Shown: positions 1 through 6,111, counted from the first letter of the stretch. The stretch: 6,119 nucleotides of DNA from JAWXVE01 sp044425555 (GCA_044425555.1 JAWXVF010000145.1:1-6119); one strand, 5' to 3'. Notes: generated from the letters alone by a model not told the origin. Translations and numbers: made by a program.

Positions 1-1364
1 GGAAAGTTTCTAGTAGAGTGGCGAATACTAAAAGCATTATTGGCTGGCGTGTCTCCTGCTCCAAAACAAGGTCCACAAAAGGCTGTCTTTACAATCGCCC
101 CTGTTGCCATAAGGTTCGCAATAGCTCCATTTTTCACAAGTTCCATATAAATCGGCGTAGAGGCTGGATACACACTTAAGGTGAATTCATCTGGCCCTGT
201 GCTAGCACCTTTTAAGATATCTGCTGCCGCACAAATATTTTCAAATCCACCACCTGCACAACCTGCAATAATTCCTTGTTCTACATATAATTTACCATCC
301 ACAATTTTATCTTGTAGAGAATAAGCAAAGTCTCCACCTAAACTTACTTTTGCTTTCTCCTCCACATCATTTAACACATCTTTTAAGTTTTTATTTACTT
401 CTTCAATAGTATAGGTATTACTCGGGTGGAATGGCATAGCAATCATTGGACGAATAGCACTTAAATCTACTGTAACTACTCCCTCATAGTATGCCACATC
501 ACCTGTATGTAACTCTTTGTACTCTTCTCTTCTTCCGTGTATCTCATAATATTCTTGAATTGTCTCGTCTGTCTTCCAAATAGAAGAAAGACAAGTAGTC
601 TCTGTAGTCATTACATCAATTCCAATACGAAAATCTGCACTCAATACATCTACACCAGGACCTACAAATTCCATTATTTTATTATTCACATAACCATTTT
701 CAAAAACTGCTCCAATAATAGCAAGTGCCACATCTTGAGGACCTACCCCTAAAATTGGTTCGCCTGTTAAGTAAATAGCTACTACTTCTGGCATATTAAT
801 ATCGTAAGTTTGATTCAATAATTGTTTTACTAATTCTGGACCACCTTCTCCCATAGCCATAGTTCCAAGAGCACCGTATCTAGTGTGACTGTCAGAACCA
901 AGAATCATCTTACCACCACCTGATAACATTTCTCTTGCGTATTGATGTATAACGGCTTGATGCGGTGGTACATAGACTCCGCCATATTTCTTAGCACAGG
1001 TTAATCCAAATACGTGGTCGTCTTCGTTAATGGTTCCACCAACAGCACACAATGAATTATGACAATTGGTTAGTACATAAGGCATTGGAAATTTTTCTAA
1101 TCCTGATGCTCTTGCTGTTTGAATAATTCCAACAAAGGTAATATCGTGTGAAGTCAATTTATCAAATCGAATCTTTAACCGTTCCATAGAATCTACTGTA
1201 TTGTGGGATTCTAAGATTCCGTATGCAATAGTTTCTTTTTTCGCTGCTTCCTTCGAAGTAGAACTACCTGTTTCTTGTTGTAATCTTCCAATTTCTTCGT
1301 TATTATCAGGTATAATGGTTGACCCATTTACTAGATAAGCGCCCGTGTCTAATAATGTAATCAT
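1..1364 (-). CDS. Aconitase-superfamily hydratase (YbhJ-like), N-terminal part, cut by window edge
   Basis: A [4Fe-4S] hydro-lyase of the aconitase superfamily; the substrate cannot be told from sequence. The 454 visible codons cover the iron-sulfur catalytic domains. The C-terminal swivel domain (roughly 300 residues in full-length relatives of about 750) lies beyond the left edge. Visible signatures are GSDSHTRYG at residues 156-164, then a Gly-rich segment to about 175 (the aconitase TDSH motif region). The cluster ligands are Cys369 in GCAGGGFENI and Cys430/Cys433 in FCGPCFG; the 61-residue and 3-residue spacings match aconitase. SIRHSTRNF at 446-454 is the conserved block that follows the last ligand. 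The ATG at 1364-1362 is preceded by GAGGAG (1373-1368), which fixes the start. The second Fe-S motif reads GCAGGG rather than the GSCTN of housekeeping aconitase or isopropylmalate dehydratase, so I place it with the poorly characterised YbhJ-like hydratases. It appears intact as far as visible. Confidence 0.92.
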   Translation of the reverse strand, partial: MITLLDTGAYLVNGSTIIPDNNEEIGRLQQETGSSTSKEAAKKETIAYGILESHNTVDSMERLKIRFDKLTSHDITFVGIIQTARASGLEKFPMPYVLTNCHNSLCAVGGTINEDDHVFGLTCAKKYGGVYVPPHQAVIHQYAREMLSGGGKMILGSDSHTRYGALGTMAMGEGGPELVKQLLNQTYDINMPEVVAIYLTGEPILGVGPQDVALAIIGAVFENGYVNNKIMEFVGPGVDVLSADFRIGIDVMTTETTCLSSIWKTDETIQEYYEIHGRREEYKELHTGDVAYYEGVVTVDLSAIRPMIAMPFHPSNTYTIEEVNKNLKDVLNDVEEKAKVSLGGDFAYSLQDKIVDGKLYVEQGIIAGCAGGGFENICAAADILKGASTGPDEFTLSVYPASTPIYMELVKNGAIANLMATGAIVKTAFCGPCFGAGDTPANNAFSIRHSTRNF

Positions 1365-1387
1365 GTTCTCCTCATTTCTTAATGTTT

Positions 1388-1416
1388 ATTTTAAGCTATT
1401 TATAATCTATTAACAA
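1388..1416 (-). promoter_or_regulatory. Candidate sigma-A promoter of the hydratase gene
   Basis: On the minus strand TTGTTA (1416-1411) and TAAAAT (1393-1388) are separated by 17 bases. The predicted start near 1381 gives a leader of about 17 bases carrying the GAGGAG ribosome binding site. The surroundings are extremely AT-rich, so a chance match is possible. Confidence 0.45.
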
Positions 1417-1529
1417 TTTATATAATTATATATGATTTGCAAATGAGTTACAATAAATACTTTCTTTTTCTTCCATATTTGATTTATTCTTATACCAAAA
1501 ACGTAAGTAAGAAAAATATTAAAAAATTA

Positions 1530-1570
1530 TTGATTATTATAACTGTGCATGGTATAATGATAACCGTTAT
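1530..1570 (+). promoter_or_regulatory. Near-consensus extended -10 promoter with palindrome at the start point
   Basis: TTGATT (1530-1535), a 17-base spacer, and TATAAT (1553-1558) preceded by TGG form an extended -10 sigma-A promoter, the best match in the window. The perfect dyad ATAAC-C-GTTAT (1560-1570) covers the predicted start near 1565 and could be an operator. The transcript would run toward and antisense to the 3' end of the SIR2 gene. The only downstream frames are a 37-codon one from ATG 1569 and a 14-codon one from ATG 1597, the latter with AAGG only a few bases upstream. Neither is convincing as a protein. Confidence 0.5.
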
Positions 1571-1657
1571 GACATATAATAAAAAGTACAAGGTGTATGA
1601 ACAATTGGGATGGTTTTCTTATGGGAGATTTGAAAGATTAGGATTACACCTTCTTTA

Positions 1658-3274
1658 TTATGTAATTGCATATTTTTTATAATCATATAGAGCTATAAGC
1701 TTTCTAAAAAGTGAACAATGTTTTAAATATATTTCTGTAGAGTAATATTTTCTTAAATAATCTCCTAACTCTTCGGTTTTGATATTTTCTGCATATTTTT
1801 TTATATGCGCCACTTGTCTAGGAATATGACTTGGAAAATCATGCTCAATTTCCGAAATAGAAGAATAATGCTTGTTCGTTTTAATGTGAGATTTATAATC
1901 GCTACTTGTAGGTGTAACACTAGAATAATCTTCAACAATAAAATAGTTGTTAGGTATTTCTGAAAGAGCATAGTTGAGAGCTTTTACATACTTATAAATT
2001 GGTAATAAAGTTGCACCCGCACTACTCCTAATTGTTTTAAAAGTTTCTTCAATTAGTTTTCTGTGAGTAAGATATGGTTTGTTATCGAATAAGATATCCT
2101 CTAAAATGGTATCAAGGGTATAATAACTAAAGCCCATTTGTGAAATTGTATCCGATTTTCCAAAGAATACAGCAGCTTTCGTATTATCAATATCAGGGCT
2201 ATTAATGTCTCCAAAAATCACTGTATTTTTAGCACTAGCAGAATATACGTAATCACATACCATGTCTTGTAGTGAGCGAGCAAGTTTTATAGGCATAGAG
2301 CTACGAATATTTTTTAAGTTATCATATAGAAAGGAATAATCATGCAATTTAAATTCATGCATGATAATTCTATTATTACCGAATTCTTTTTCTTGAATAG
2401 AATACTCTTCCTGAGAATTGTTGCATGGAGTGATAAAAATAAAATTATATTTCATCTGGTCAAGTTGTTGTTTCGTAAGACATTCTGCAATTTCCGTTAA
2501 TATATTTCGAATATTGATATCGCCAAGACTGTAGCCTATAAATATAATTGGGTGTTCAACAAATGTAGTTAAAAGTTTCGCAGATAAATATTTTAACTTC
2601 TTGTCAAAGTTAGAATAATCTTCTTTAGTGATTATGATTGAATTAGGAAGATTAACACTTCCGTGTATTTTATATATTTCGAATATGTTAAAAGAATGCG
2701 AAATTAATAAATTATCTTGTCCTATCATTGTAGTAAAATCAGGGAAGATATTTTCCAATATATTATCATAATTAGTAGTGATAATACCAGCTATTTTATT
2801 TTGTATTTTGGATAAAGAAGTAAGTTCCCTATATTCACTGGCAGTATTGTCAATTGTAGTGTTAGCAATGATTTTAGAAACGTAGTACTTATATGGATTG
2901 TAATGATTTAAAATAATATCCTTATTTTCATTTTCACTAAATATTAATAAATCAAAACCGTCATCATTATAATATTTTGAACAAAACTGTTGTTCTATTT
3001 TGGTGGCTATAGATGGATTTGACAAAAATTCTTTTTCGTCGTTTGTTAAATTAGTAGTTTCACAATTCAGTGAATATACAATTCCTTGGCAAAATTTTTG
3101 GAATTGTAATTCAGTACCAGAGGAGTTGCAAATTTTCCAAGTTTCATATAATAAGGATAGCCAACTTGGAGCATTGGCATATCGCATTGAGAGTCCCGTA
3201 CCTACAAAAAGATATGGAAGTTGTTGAAAAGATTCAATTAAAGTTGCTAGTTTATTTTCAATTGAGTTGTCCAT
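1658..3274 (-). CDS. SIR2-family (SIR2_2-like) NAD-binding protein with uncharacterised C-terminal domain; probable defence effector
   Basis: A complete 538-residue protein. The N-terminal SIR2 domain (about 15-310) has the NAD-binding loop LPYLFVGTGLSMRY (19-32, with GTGLS in place of the usual GAGxS) and ITTNYD (165-170), whose Asn168 and Asp170 match the NADase/deacetylase active-site motif. It also has IHG with the catalytic His204, and FIGYSLGDINIRNIL (245-259), the closing Rossmann motif of this group. The Asn-to-His spacing is close to that in Thoeris ThsA. Residues about 320-538 form a second, soluble domain with FFGKSD (370-375) and LPIYKY (424-429), which I cannot assign. No membrane segment or signal peptide is seen. 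The ATG at 3274-3272 has AAAGGAT (3286-3280) five bases upstream, and the gene has its own promoter. Family knowledge suggests NAD+ depletion upon phage sensing rather than protein deacetylation; this is inferred. It is more AT-rich than its neighbours, hinting at horizontal acquisition. Confidence 0.9.
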   Translation of the reverse strand: MDNSIENKLATLIESFQQLPYLFVGTGLSMRYANAPSWLSLLYETWKICNSSGTELQFQKFCQGIVYSLNCETTNLTNDEKEFLSNPSIATKIEQQFCSKYYNDDGFDLLIFSENENKDIILNHYNPYKYYVSKIIANTTIDNTASEYRELTSLSKIQNKIAGIITTNYDNILENIFPDFTTMIGQDNLLISHSFNIFEIYKIHGSVNLPNSIIITKEDYSNFDKKLKYLSAKLLTTFVEHPIIFIGYSLGDINIRNILTEIAECLTKQQLDQMKYNFIFITPCNNSQEEYSIQEKEFGNNRIIMHEFKLHDYSFLYDNLKNIRSSMPIKLARSLQDMVCDYVYSASAKNTVIFGDINSPDIDNTKAAVFFGKSDTISQMGFSYYTLDTILEDILFDNKPYLTHRKLIEETFKTIRSSAGATLLPIYKYVKALNYALSEIPNNYFIVEDYSSVTPTSSDYKSHIKTNKHYSSISEIEHDFPSHIPRQVAHIKKYAENIKTEELGDYLRKYYSTEIYLKHCSLFRKLIALYDYKKYAIT

Positions 3275-3340
3275 GTTTCATCCTTTTATTATTGTAAGAT
3301 ATTCACTAATGAAGTGATAAATTTTAATTATTTCCATTCT

Positions 3341-3369
3341 ATTATAACGTACCTATTTTATATAGTAAA
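3341..3369 (-). promoter_or_regulatory. Candidate sigma-A promoter of the SIR2 gene
   Basis: On the minus strand TTTACT (3369-3364), a 17-base spacer and a perfect TATAAT (3346-3341) lie upstream of the SIR2 start, with a predicted start near 3334 and a leader of about 60 bases. The leader holds a small dyad, TCACT/AGTGA (3303-3307/3313-3317), which could form a weak hairpin or bind a regulator. The promoter implies that the SIR2 gene is transcribed on its own. Confidence 0.6.
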
Positions 3370-3417
3370 TGAAAATTTTATCTAGCATGAAAACGCTCTT
3401 TAATAGCAACAATAGAC

Positions 3418-3437
3418 TTGTGTAATTCATTACACAA
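3418..3437. repeat. Perfect 20-base palindrome next to terminator
   Basis: TTGTGTAAT and ATTACACAA form a perfect nine-base inverted repeat around a two-base centre. Its right arm overlaps the first four bases of the terminator stem at 3434, so on a plus-strand transcript the two hairpins would compete at their bases. It could be a protein-binding site or part of a longer folded element. Confidence 0.6.
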
Positions 3438-3480
3438 AAAAGAACAGAACCATATTTCTATAGAACCTGTTCTTTTTTGT
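3434..3480 (-). terminator. Bidirectional Rho-independent terminator after the GH3 remnant
   Basis: A perfect 14-base inverted repeat (3434-3447 with 3467-3480) is built from GAACAG/CTGTTC flanked by runs of six A and six T. It therefore ends in a T-run on either strand. The 19-base loop contains another palindrome, TTCTATAGAA (3456-3465). It lies about 88 bases beyond the GH3 stop codon, and would insulate the SIR2 gene from transcription arriving from the right. Confidence 0.85.
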
Positions 3481-3567
3481 ATTCATATCTAAATCACATT
3501 TGACTAGTAAATGTTCTGCTTTTGTATCTTTTACCAACGTTCGCCACAAAGCAGCGCATGTTCCTAT

Positions 3568-4041
3568 TTAAAATTCTACCTCTAACACATCTCCTGTGAG
3601 CATAACATCAAAACTTGTAATACCATCTCCCGTTAATGTCTTGCTTCTACTATCAGGTTGTTGTCCTCCAATAAACACTTGATAACTTCCTGGTTCTACC
3701 ACACACAGTCCATCATTCGTAATTCTGGCAAAATCTCTTGGTGACAATTTTAATGTTACCTCTTGTTCTTCCTCTGCTTGTAAACTTACTGTTACTATAT
3801 TTTTTAATTGATATTTCGCCTCTCCTATCTCACCTTCTCTACAACTTACGTATACTTGAATAATTTCATGAATCAAATAAGAACTATTATTTTTTAGTGT
3901 ACAAGAAACAACTATACTTTCCGATACATTATGTTCACGGCTACTAATATTGGCTTTACTATAATTGATGCTTCCATAATGCAAACCGTAGCCAAATGGA
4001 TACAATGCTTCTTGCTCCATAAATAGATATGTTCTTTGCAT
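3568..4041 (-). pseudogene. GH3 remnant: C-terminal fibronectin-III-like domain
   Basis: A 157-codon open piece starting RTYLFMEQEALYPFGYGLHY, the linker found in GH3 enzymes just before the Fn3-like domain. Beta-sandwich features follow (SCTLKNNS, EIIQVYVS, EEEQEVTLKLSPRDFARI, VVEPGSYQVFIGG), ending at TAA 3570-3568. The ATG at 4041 is fortuitous: it falls at the deletion junction and has no ribosome binding site. The domain is non-catalytic by itself. Confidence 0.88.
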
Positions 4042-4141
4042 TCCACTACATCATAAGAAATGTTATCATATGGCGATGGATATTCTTCTAACATACCAAG
4101 TCGCATTCTCGTATCAATTAATCGAATCACACTTTCATTAA

Positions 4142-4534
4142 TTACCTCTTCTGTGTTATCAACCCTTCTTTAAAAGCATTGGGTAAATGAAGATACGCAC
4201 TTCCACAATTTAAATCACATCCACTATTAGCAGCCATTACAGCTGACTCTGTAACCGATTTCGTAATTTTATGATGTTCATGAAAATCATTAATCGCCCA
4301 ACAATCTGATACTACATGTCCTTTGAATTCCCACTCACCTCGTAGGATATCTTTTAGTAAAGTTTTACTTCCACAGGCTGGTTCTCCATTCACACGATTA
4401 TAAGCTCCCATCACAGCTTCTACTTTTCCATCTTTCACTAATCTTTTAAACGCATATAAATACGTTTCATACATTTCTTTCTTGGTAACAACTGCATTAA
4501 ATTCATGACGTAATTCTTCAGGACCACTATGCAC
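4142..4534 (-). pseudogene. GH3 remnant: surviving piece of the N-terminal TIM-barrel domain
   Basis: The longest open piece of the barrel domain. In-frame codons continue upstream of its first ATG through AKHFAV to the deletion at 4604-4612. It begins HSGPEELRHEF and includes MGAYNRVNGEPACGS, LLKDILRGEWEFKG and VVSDCWAI. The Asp of SDCW (codon 4306-4304) is the GH3 catalytic nucleophile and is kept. The frame ends at TAA 4144-4142, caused by the two-base insertion. The catalytic acid/base would be in the deleted second domain, so the fragment would be inactive even if translated. Confidence 0.88.
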
Positions 4535-4864
4535 TGCAAAATGCTTTGCACAGGGGGTAGCCTTTAAGTGTTCCCTGTCATCTCCCTGTAAACCAATTAC
4601 ATAAGCAACACCTGCTCTTGCAACTCCATGTAATGATTCGTTCCACCAATTTAAGCTGGAATGTTCAAACGTTCAATTGCTGGTGATTGATAGACCATTT
4701 GACTCATTTTTTCCTCTATAGTCATTTTGCTTACTAATTCTTTCGCATATTCATATGTATTTGTTATCATGTTAATATCTCCATTCCTTTCCACTCTTCA
4801 TATAACTCTCACCACAACAATACTTTAGCCTATTTTATGGTAAATACAATTCCAAATTTATTGG

Positions 4865-5023
4865 TTAACTTACACACTTTATTTTACACTCTCCAGCTGG
4901 GTCAATATATAGATAATAATGTTCCCTACATACCTGAAAATCCTCTATCCCCTCTACAATAGGATTAGCACCTTTACTAATATGTACTGTGCATTTCTTA
5001 TAACGATTACTTATTATTTTTTT
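4865..5023 (-). pseudogene. Unidentified 52-codon protein tail without a start codon
   Basis: After TAG at 5026-5024 an open frame runs 52 codons to TAA 4867-4865. It has no ATG, GTG or TTG start. Its composition looks protein-like (TVHISKGANPIVEGIEDFQ, then HYYLYIDPAGECKIKCVS), with balanced acidic, basic and hydrophobic residues and four Cys, unlike random AT-rich DNA. It overlaps the last codons of the HipA-like frame in another frame, starting within a run of seven A. It may be the 3' remnant of another gene, or the shifted continuation of the kinase gene, though it does not look like the kinase C-terminal lobe. I do not recognise the family. Confidence 0.4.
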
Positions 5024-5484
5024 CTAATCACTGCAATATTATGAGTATGTCTATCTTCGTTTAAAAAAAATGCATCAATTTCTAATAACAAGGTAATATA
5101 TGCACCAAAATCAGTAATACCTGTCACATCTTCCACCATATCTACCAGTAACCTGATTTTTTCCTTTACTGATTTCCCCACTAGTAATGTTGCCATAGAT
5201 TGCCCTGTAGTCTGCAAAACCAATCGTTCTACTGTTATAAGTTCTTCATTCTCTTGCAGAAAATGTTTACTTACACAACCATTTTCCATGATTTGATTCC
5301 GTTCATATTGTATATAATCATAAATTACAACTTTTTCTACATTTGATTTTTCCAATAGCCTAGAGACCATAATTTCAGCTAGCGATTCATATCCTAAACC
5401 ATCTATTTTATACCATATATTCCCTTCCATCCATTTAAATTGATTTCCCTTAGAAGAATGCAAGTGATTTTCTTTTCTATCCAT
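5014..5484 (-). CDS. Truncated HipA-like serine/threonine kinase (N-terminal half)
   Basis: 156 codons of a HipA/HipT-like kinase. SSKGNQ (10-15) resembles the ATP phosphate-binding loop, and Lys26 in IWYK is the likely ATP-contacting lysine, followed by GYESLAE. NEDRHTHN (142-149) is the catalytic loop, with Asp144 as probable catalytic base and Asn149 as metal ligand. The frame stops at TAA TAA seven residues later. Intact relatives go on for a comparable length with a FDxG-type loop that binds the second metal ion, and that is missing here. The product is therefore probably inactive and the gene best seen as a degraded toxin/kinase. ATG 5484-5482 has a strong RBS, AGGGAGG (5498-5492), seven bases upstream. 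It starts 15 bases after the partner gene's stop, so the two form an operon. The stop may come from slippage in the A7 run at 5023-5017 or from a deletion. Confidence 0.75.
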   Translation of the reverse strand: MDRKENHLHSSKGNQFKWMEGNIWYKIDGLGYESLAEIMVSRLLEKSNVEKVVIYDYIQYERNQIMENGCVSKHFLQENEELITVERLVLQTTGQSMATLLVGKSVKEKIRLLVDMVEDVTGITDFGAYITLLLEIDAFFLNEDRHTHNIAVIRKK

Positions 5485-5499
5485 TTGCTTTCCTCCCTA

Positions 5500-5862
5500 T
5501 CACTTCACAATTTGTATCCAATGTCTATCTTCTGCCATTCTACCTTCTGTCACTTGTATAATCTGCCAAGGATCATAAGTATCTACACCAATATCTCTTA
5601 AAATAGACTTCATCTTATCCCTTGTTCTAGGAAAGCAACGTTCCTCTAAGAACATTTCAAAGTCCTCCCACGTAGGTTCTTCTATACATCCAAAAGCTCG
5701 GTCAATTAAGTCATCAGAATAATTTTCAATTCGTATCTTCTCCTCTTTGAAATCCACATAGATCTTTGTAACAAGGGTATCCCCATGCATATAATCTAAC
5801 TCTCGAATAATAGGTTTTACATTTTTATATTCCTTCATACTCTTACTAATATTTCTATTCAT
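5500..5862 (-). CDS. Small partner protein of HipA-like kinase module
   Basis: A 120-residue, acidic, soluble protein of the kind encoded just upstream of HipA-like kinases in Firmicutes. Landmarks are IRELDYMHGD (19-28), a predicted beta-rich start (TKIYVDFKEEKIRIENY), PTWEDFEMFLEERCFPRTRD (63-82), then LRDIGVDTYDPWQII and GRMAEDRHWIQI at the C-terminus. The order, small partner then kinase, resembles the HipS-HipT layout, in which the partner is a detached N-subdomain of HipA that restrains the kinase. That functional parallel is inferred, and I see no helix-turn-helix. ATG 5862-5860 is used because it gives the longest frame behind a good promoter, but its ribosome binding site is weak (GCGGAT). 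ATG at codon 9 (5838) is an alternative. It appears intact although its kinase is not. Confidence 0.72.
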   Translation of the reverse strand: MNRNISKSMKEYKNVKPIIRELDYMHGDTLVTKIYVDFKEEKIRIENYSDDLIDRAFGCIEEPTWEDFEMFLEERCFPRTRDKMKSILRDIGVDTYDPWQIIQVTEGRMAEDRHWIQIVK

Positions 5863-5897
5863 AAAATTTTCTATCCGCTCTTTCTTAATTTATGTAT

Positions 5898-5926
5898 ATT
5901 ATATCCCCAAAATACAAAAATCACAA
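5898..5926 (-). promoter_or_regulatory. Candidate sigma-A promoter of the HipA-like module
   Basis: On the minus strand TTGTGA (5926-5921), a 17-base spacer and a perfect TATAAT (5903-5898) precede the partner gene. The predicted start near 5891 leaves a leader of about 29 bases. The -35 box overlaps one half of an inverted repeat, ACAATGTA (5923-5930) with TACATTGT (5954-5961), which is well placed for repression. Confidence 0.6.
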
Positions 5927-6029
5927 TGTAAAAACGTCATAGTTAACATTTAATACATTGTAATTTAATCGTTCTAATACATATAATCACCCTTCCTTTT
6001 ATACATTATTTTCAATATACTTTAATAAA

Positions 6030-6044
6030 ATTGTATGATACAAT
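6030..6044. promoter_or_regulatory. 15-base palindrome, possible operator
   Basis: ATTGTAT-G-ATACAAT is a perfect seven-base inverted repeat around one base, upstream of the HipA-like module promoter. Its ACAAT/ATTGT core recurs in the inverted repeat over the -35 box. A regulator site is possible, but nothing names the regulator. Confidence 0.3.
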
Positions 6045-6074
6045 GATTTAGTGAAGTATCATATTTTGAGCAAT

Positions 6075-6111
6075 CAAAAAAGAGCAACTTTGTTATAACT
6101 TTAGTTGCTCT
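6075..6111 (-). terminator. Rho-independent terminator of a gene beyond the right edge
   Basis: AGAGCAACT (6081-6089) pairs perfectly with AGTTGCTCT (6103-6111) around a 13-base loop. On the minus strand a run of six T follows, so it would end transcription of a minus-strand gene lying to the right of the window. An outer inverted repeat (6059-6073 with 6105-6119, one mismatch in 15) encloses it. Confidence 0.8.

Larger units (their letters stand above)
1365..1657. other. AT-rich intergenic region between hydratase and SIR2 gene
   Basis: About 290 bases with no convincing gene. It contains the hydratase promoter on the minus strand and a strong candidate promoter on the plus strand. An open frame from 1437 (TTG) or 1443 (ATG) to 1682 would give about 80 residues rich in K, I, Y and N. 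It lacks a ribosome binding site and looks like what AT-rich DNA produces by chance. I see no terminator hairpin for the SIR2 gene here, so SIR2 transcripts may read on toward the hydratase. Confidence 0.6.
3275..3567. other. Non-coding region rich in dyad symmetry between SIR2 gene and GH3 remnant
   Basis: No gene is seen. The left part is the SIR2 leader and promoter. From 3418 to 3562 dyads follow one another: the 20-base palindrome, the terminator, a near-perfect palindrome ACATTT(G)ACT/AGTAAATGT with one bulged base (3496-3514), and a GC-richer hairpin with arms 3536-3544 and 3554-3562. Such density suggests a structured RNA or a dispersed repeat unit rather than a plain spacer. Confidence 0.55.
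3568..4770 (-). pseudogene. Glycoside hydrolase family 3 beta-glucosidase/xylosidase, decayed by frameshifts and internal deletions
   Basis: Remains of a cytoplasmic GH3 enzyme that would release glucose or xylose from oligosaccharides; intact relatives have about 700 residues. Only about 400 codons' worth of DNA is left. From ATG 4770 (GGAG at 4782-4779), 39 codons read like a GH3 N-terminus (MTIEEKMSQMVYQSPAIERLNIPA) until TAA at 4653-4651, where one base of a Tyr codon seems lost. The shifted frame continues NWWNESLHGVARAGVA and then jumps straight to YVIGLQGDD at 4612-4604, skipping about 110 residues. At 4156-4151 two extra bases (ACACAG for ACAG) shift the frame again; it then reads EEVINESVIRLIDTRMRLGM. 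At about 4037-4029 the whole second alpha/beta domain is missing and the sequence passes into the C-terminal Fn3-like domain. There is no signal peptide. It cannot yield an active enzyme. Confidence 0.93.

Noticed and set aside
537..752. 71-codon plus-strand open frame within the hydratase gene
   Set aside because: It is a shadow of a well-conserved aconitase-family frame on the other strand, with no ribosome binding site.
1..1364. Hydratase as housekeeping aconitase (AcnA) or isopropylmalate dehydratase (LeuC)
   Set aside because: The cluster motif GCAGGGFENI differs from the GSCTN motif of both, and the N-terminus begins with a distinct segment, so only the superfamily can be supported.
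1437..1682. Open frame of about 81 codons on the plus strand, overlapping the SIR2 3' end by 25 bases
   Set aside because: The longest form needs a TTG start; the next start, ATG 1443, has no ribosome binding site. The composition (K, I, Y, N) is what AT-rich DNA gives by chance, and the only good promoter lies inside the frame rather than before it.
1680..1712. Weak hairpin around 1687-1705 as a plus-strand terminator
   Set aside because: TAGAGCT/AGCTTTCTA pairs imperfectly and no T-run follows. It also lies within the SIR2 coding sequence.
3000..3297. Two plus-strand open frames of 75 codons inside the 5' part of the SIR2 gene
   Set aside because: They lie antisense to conserved SIR2 motifs, lack start signals and resemble no protein family.
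3912..4130. 72-codon minus-strand open frame in the GH3 region as a separate gene
   Set aside because: Its first half is the GH3 barrel end (IRLIDTRMRLGM) and its second half is out-of-frame read-through past the deletion junction, so it is part of the pseudogene.
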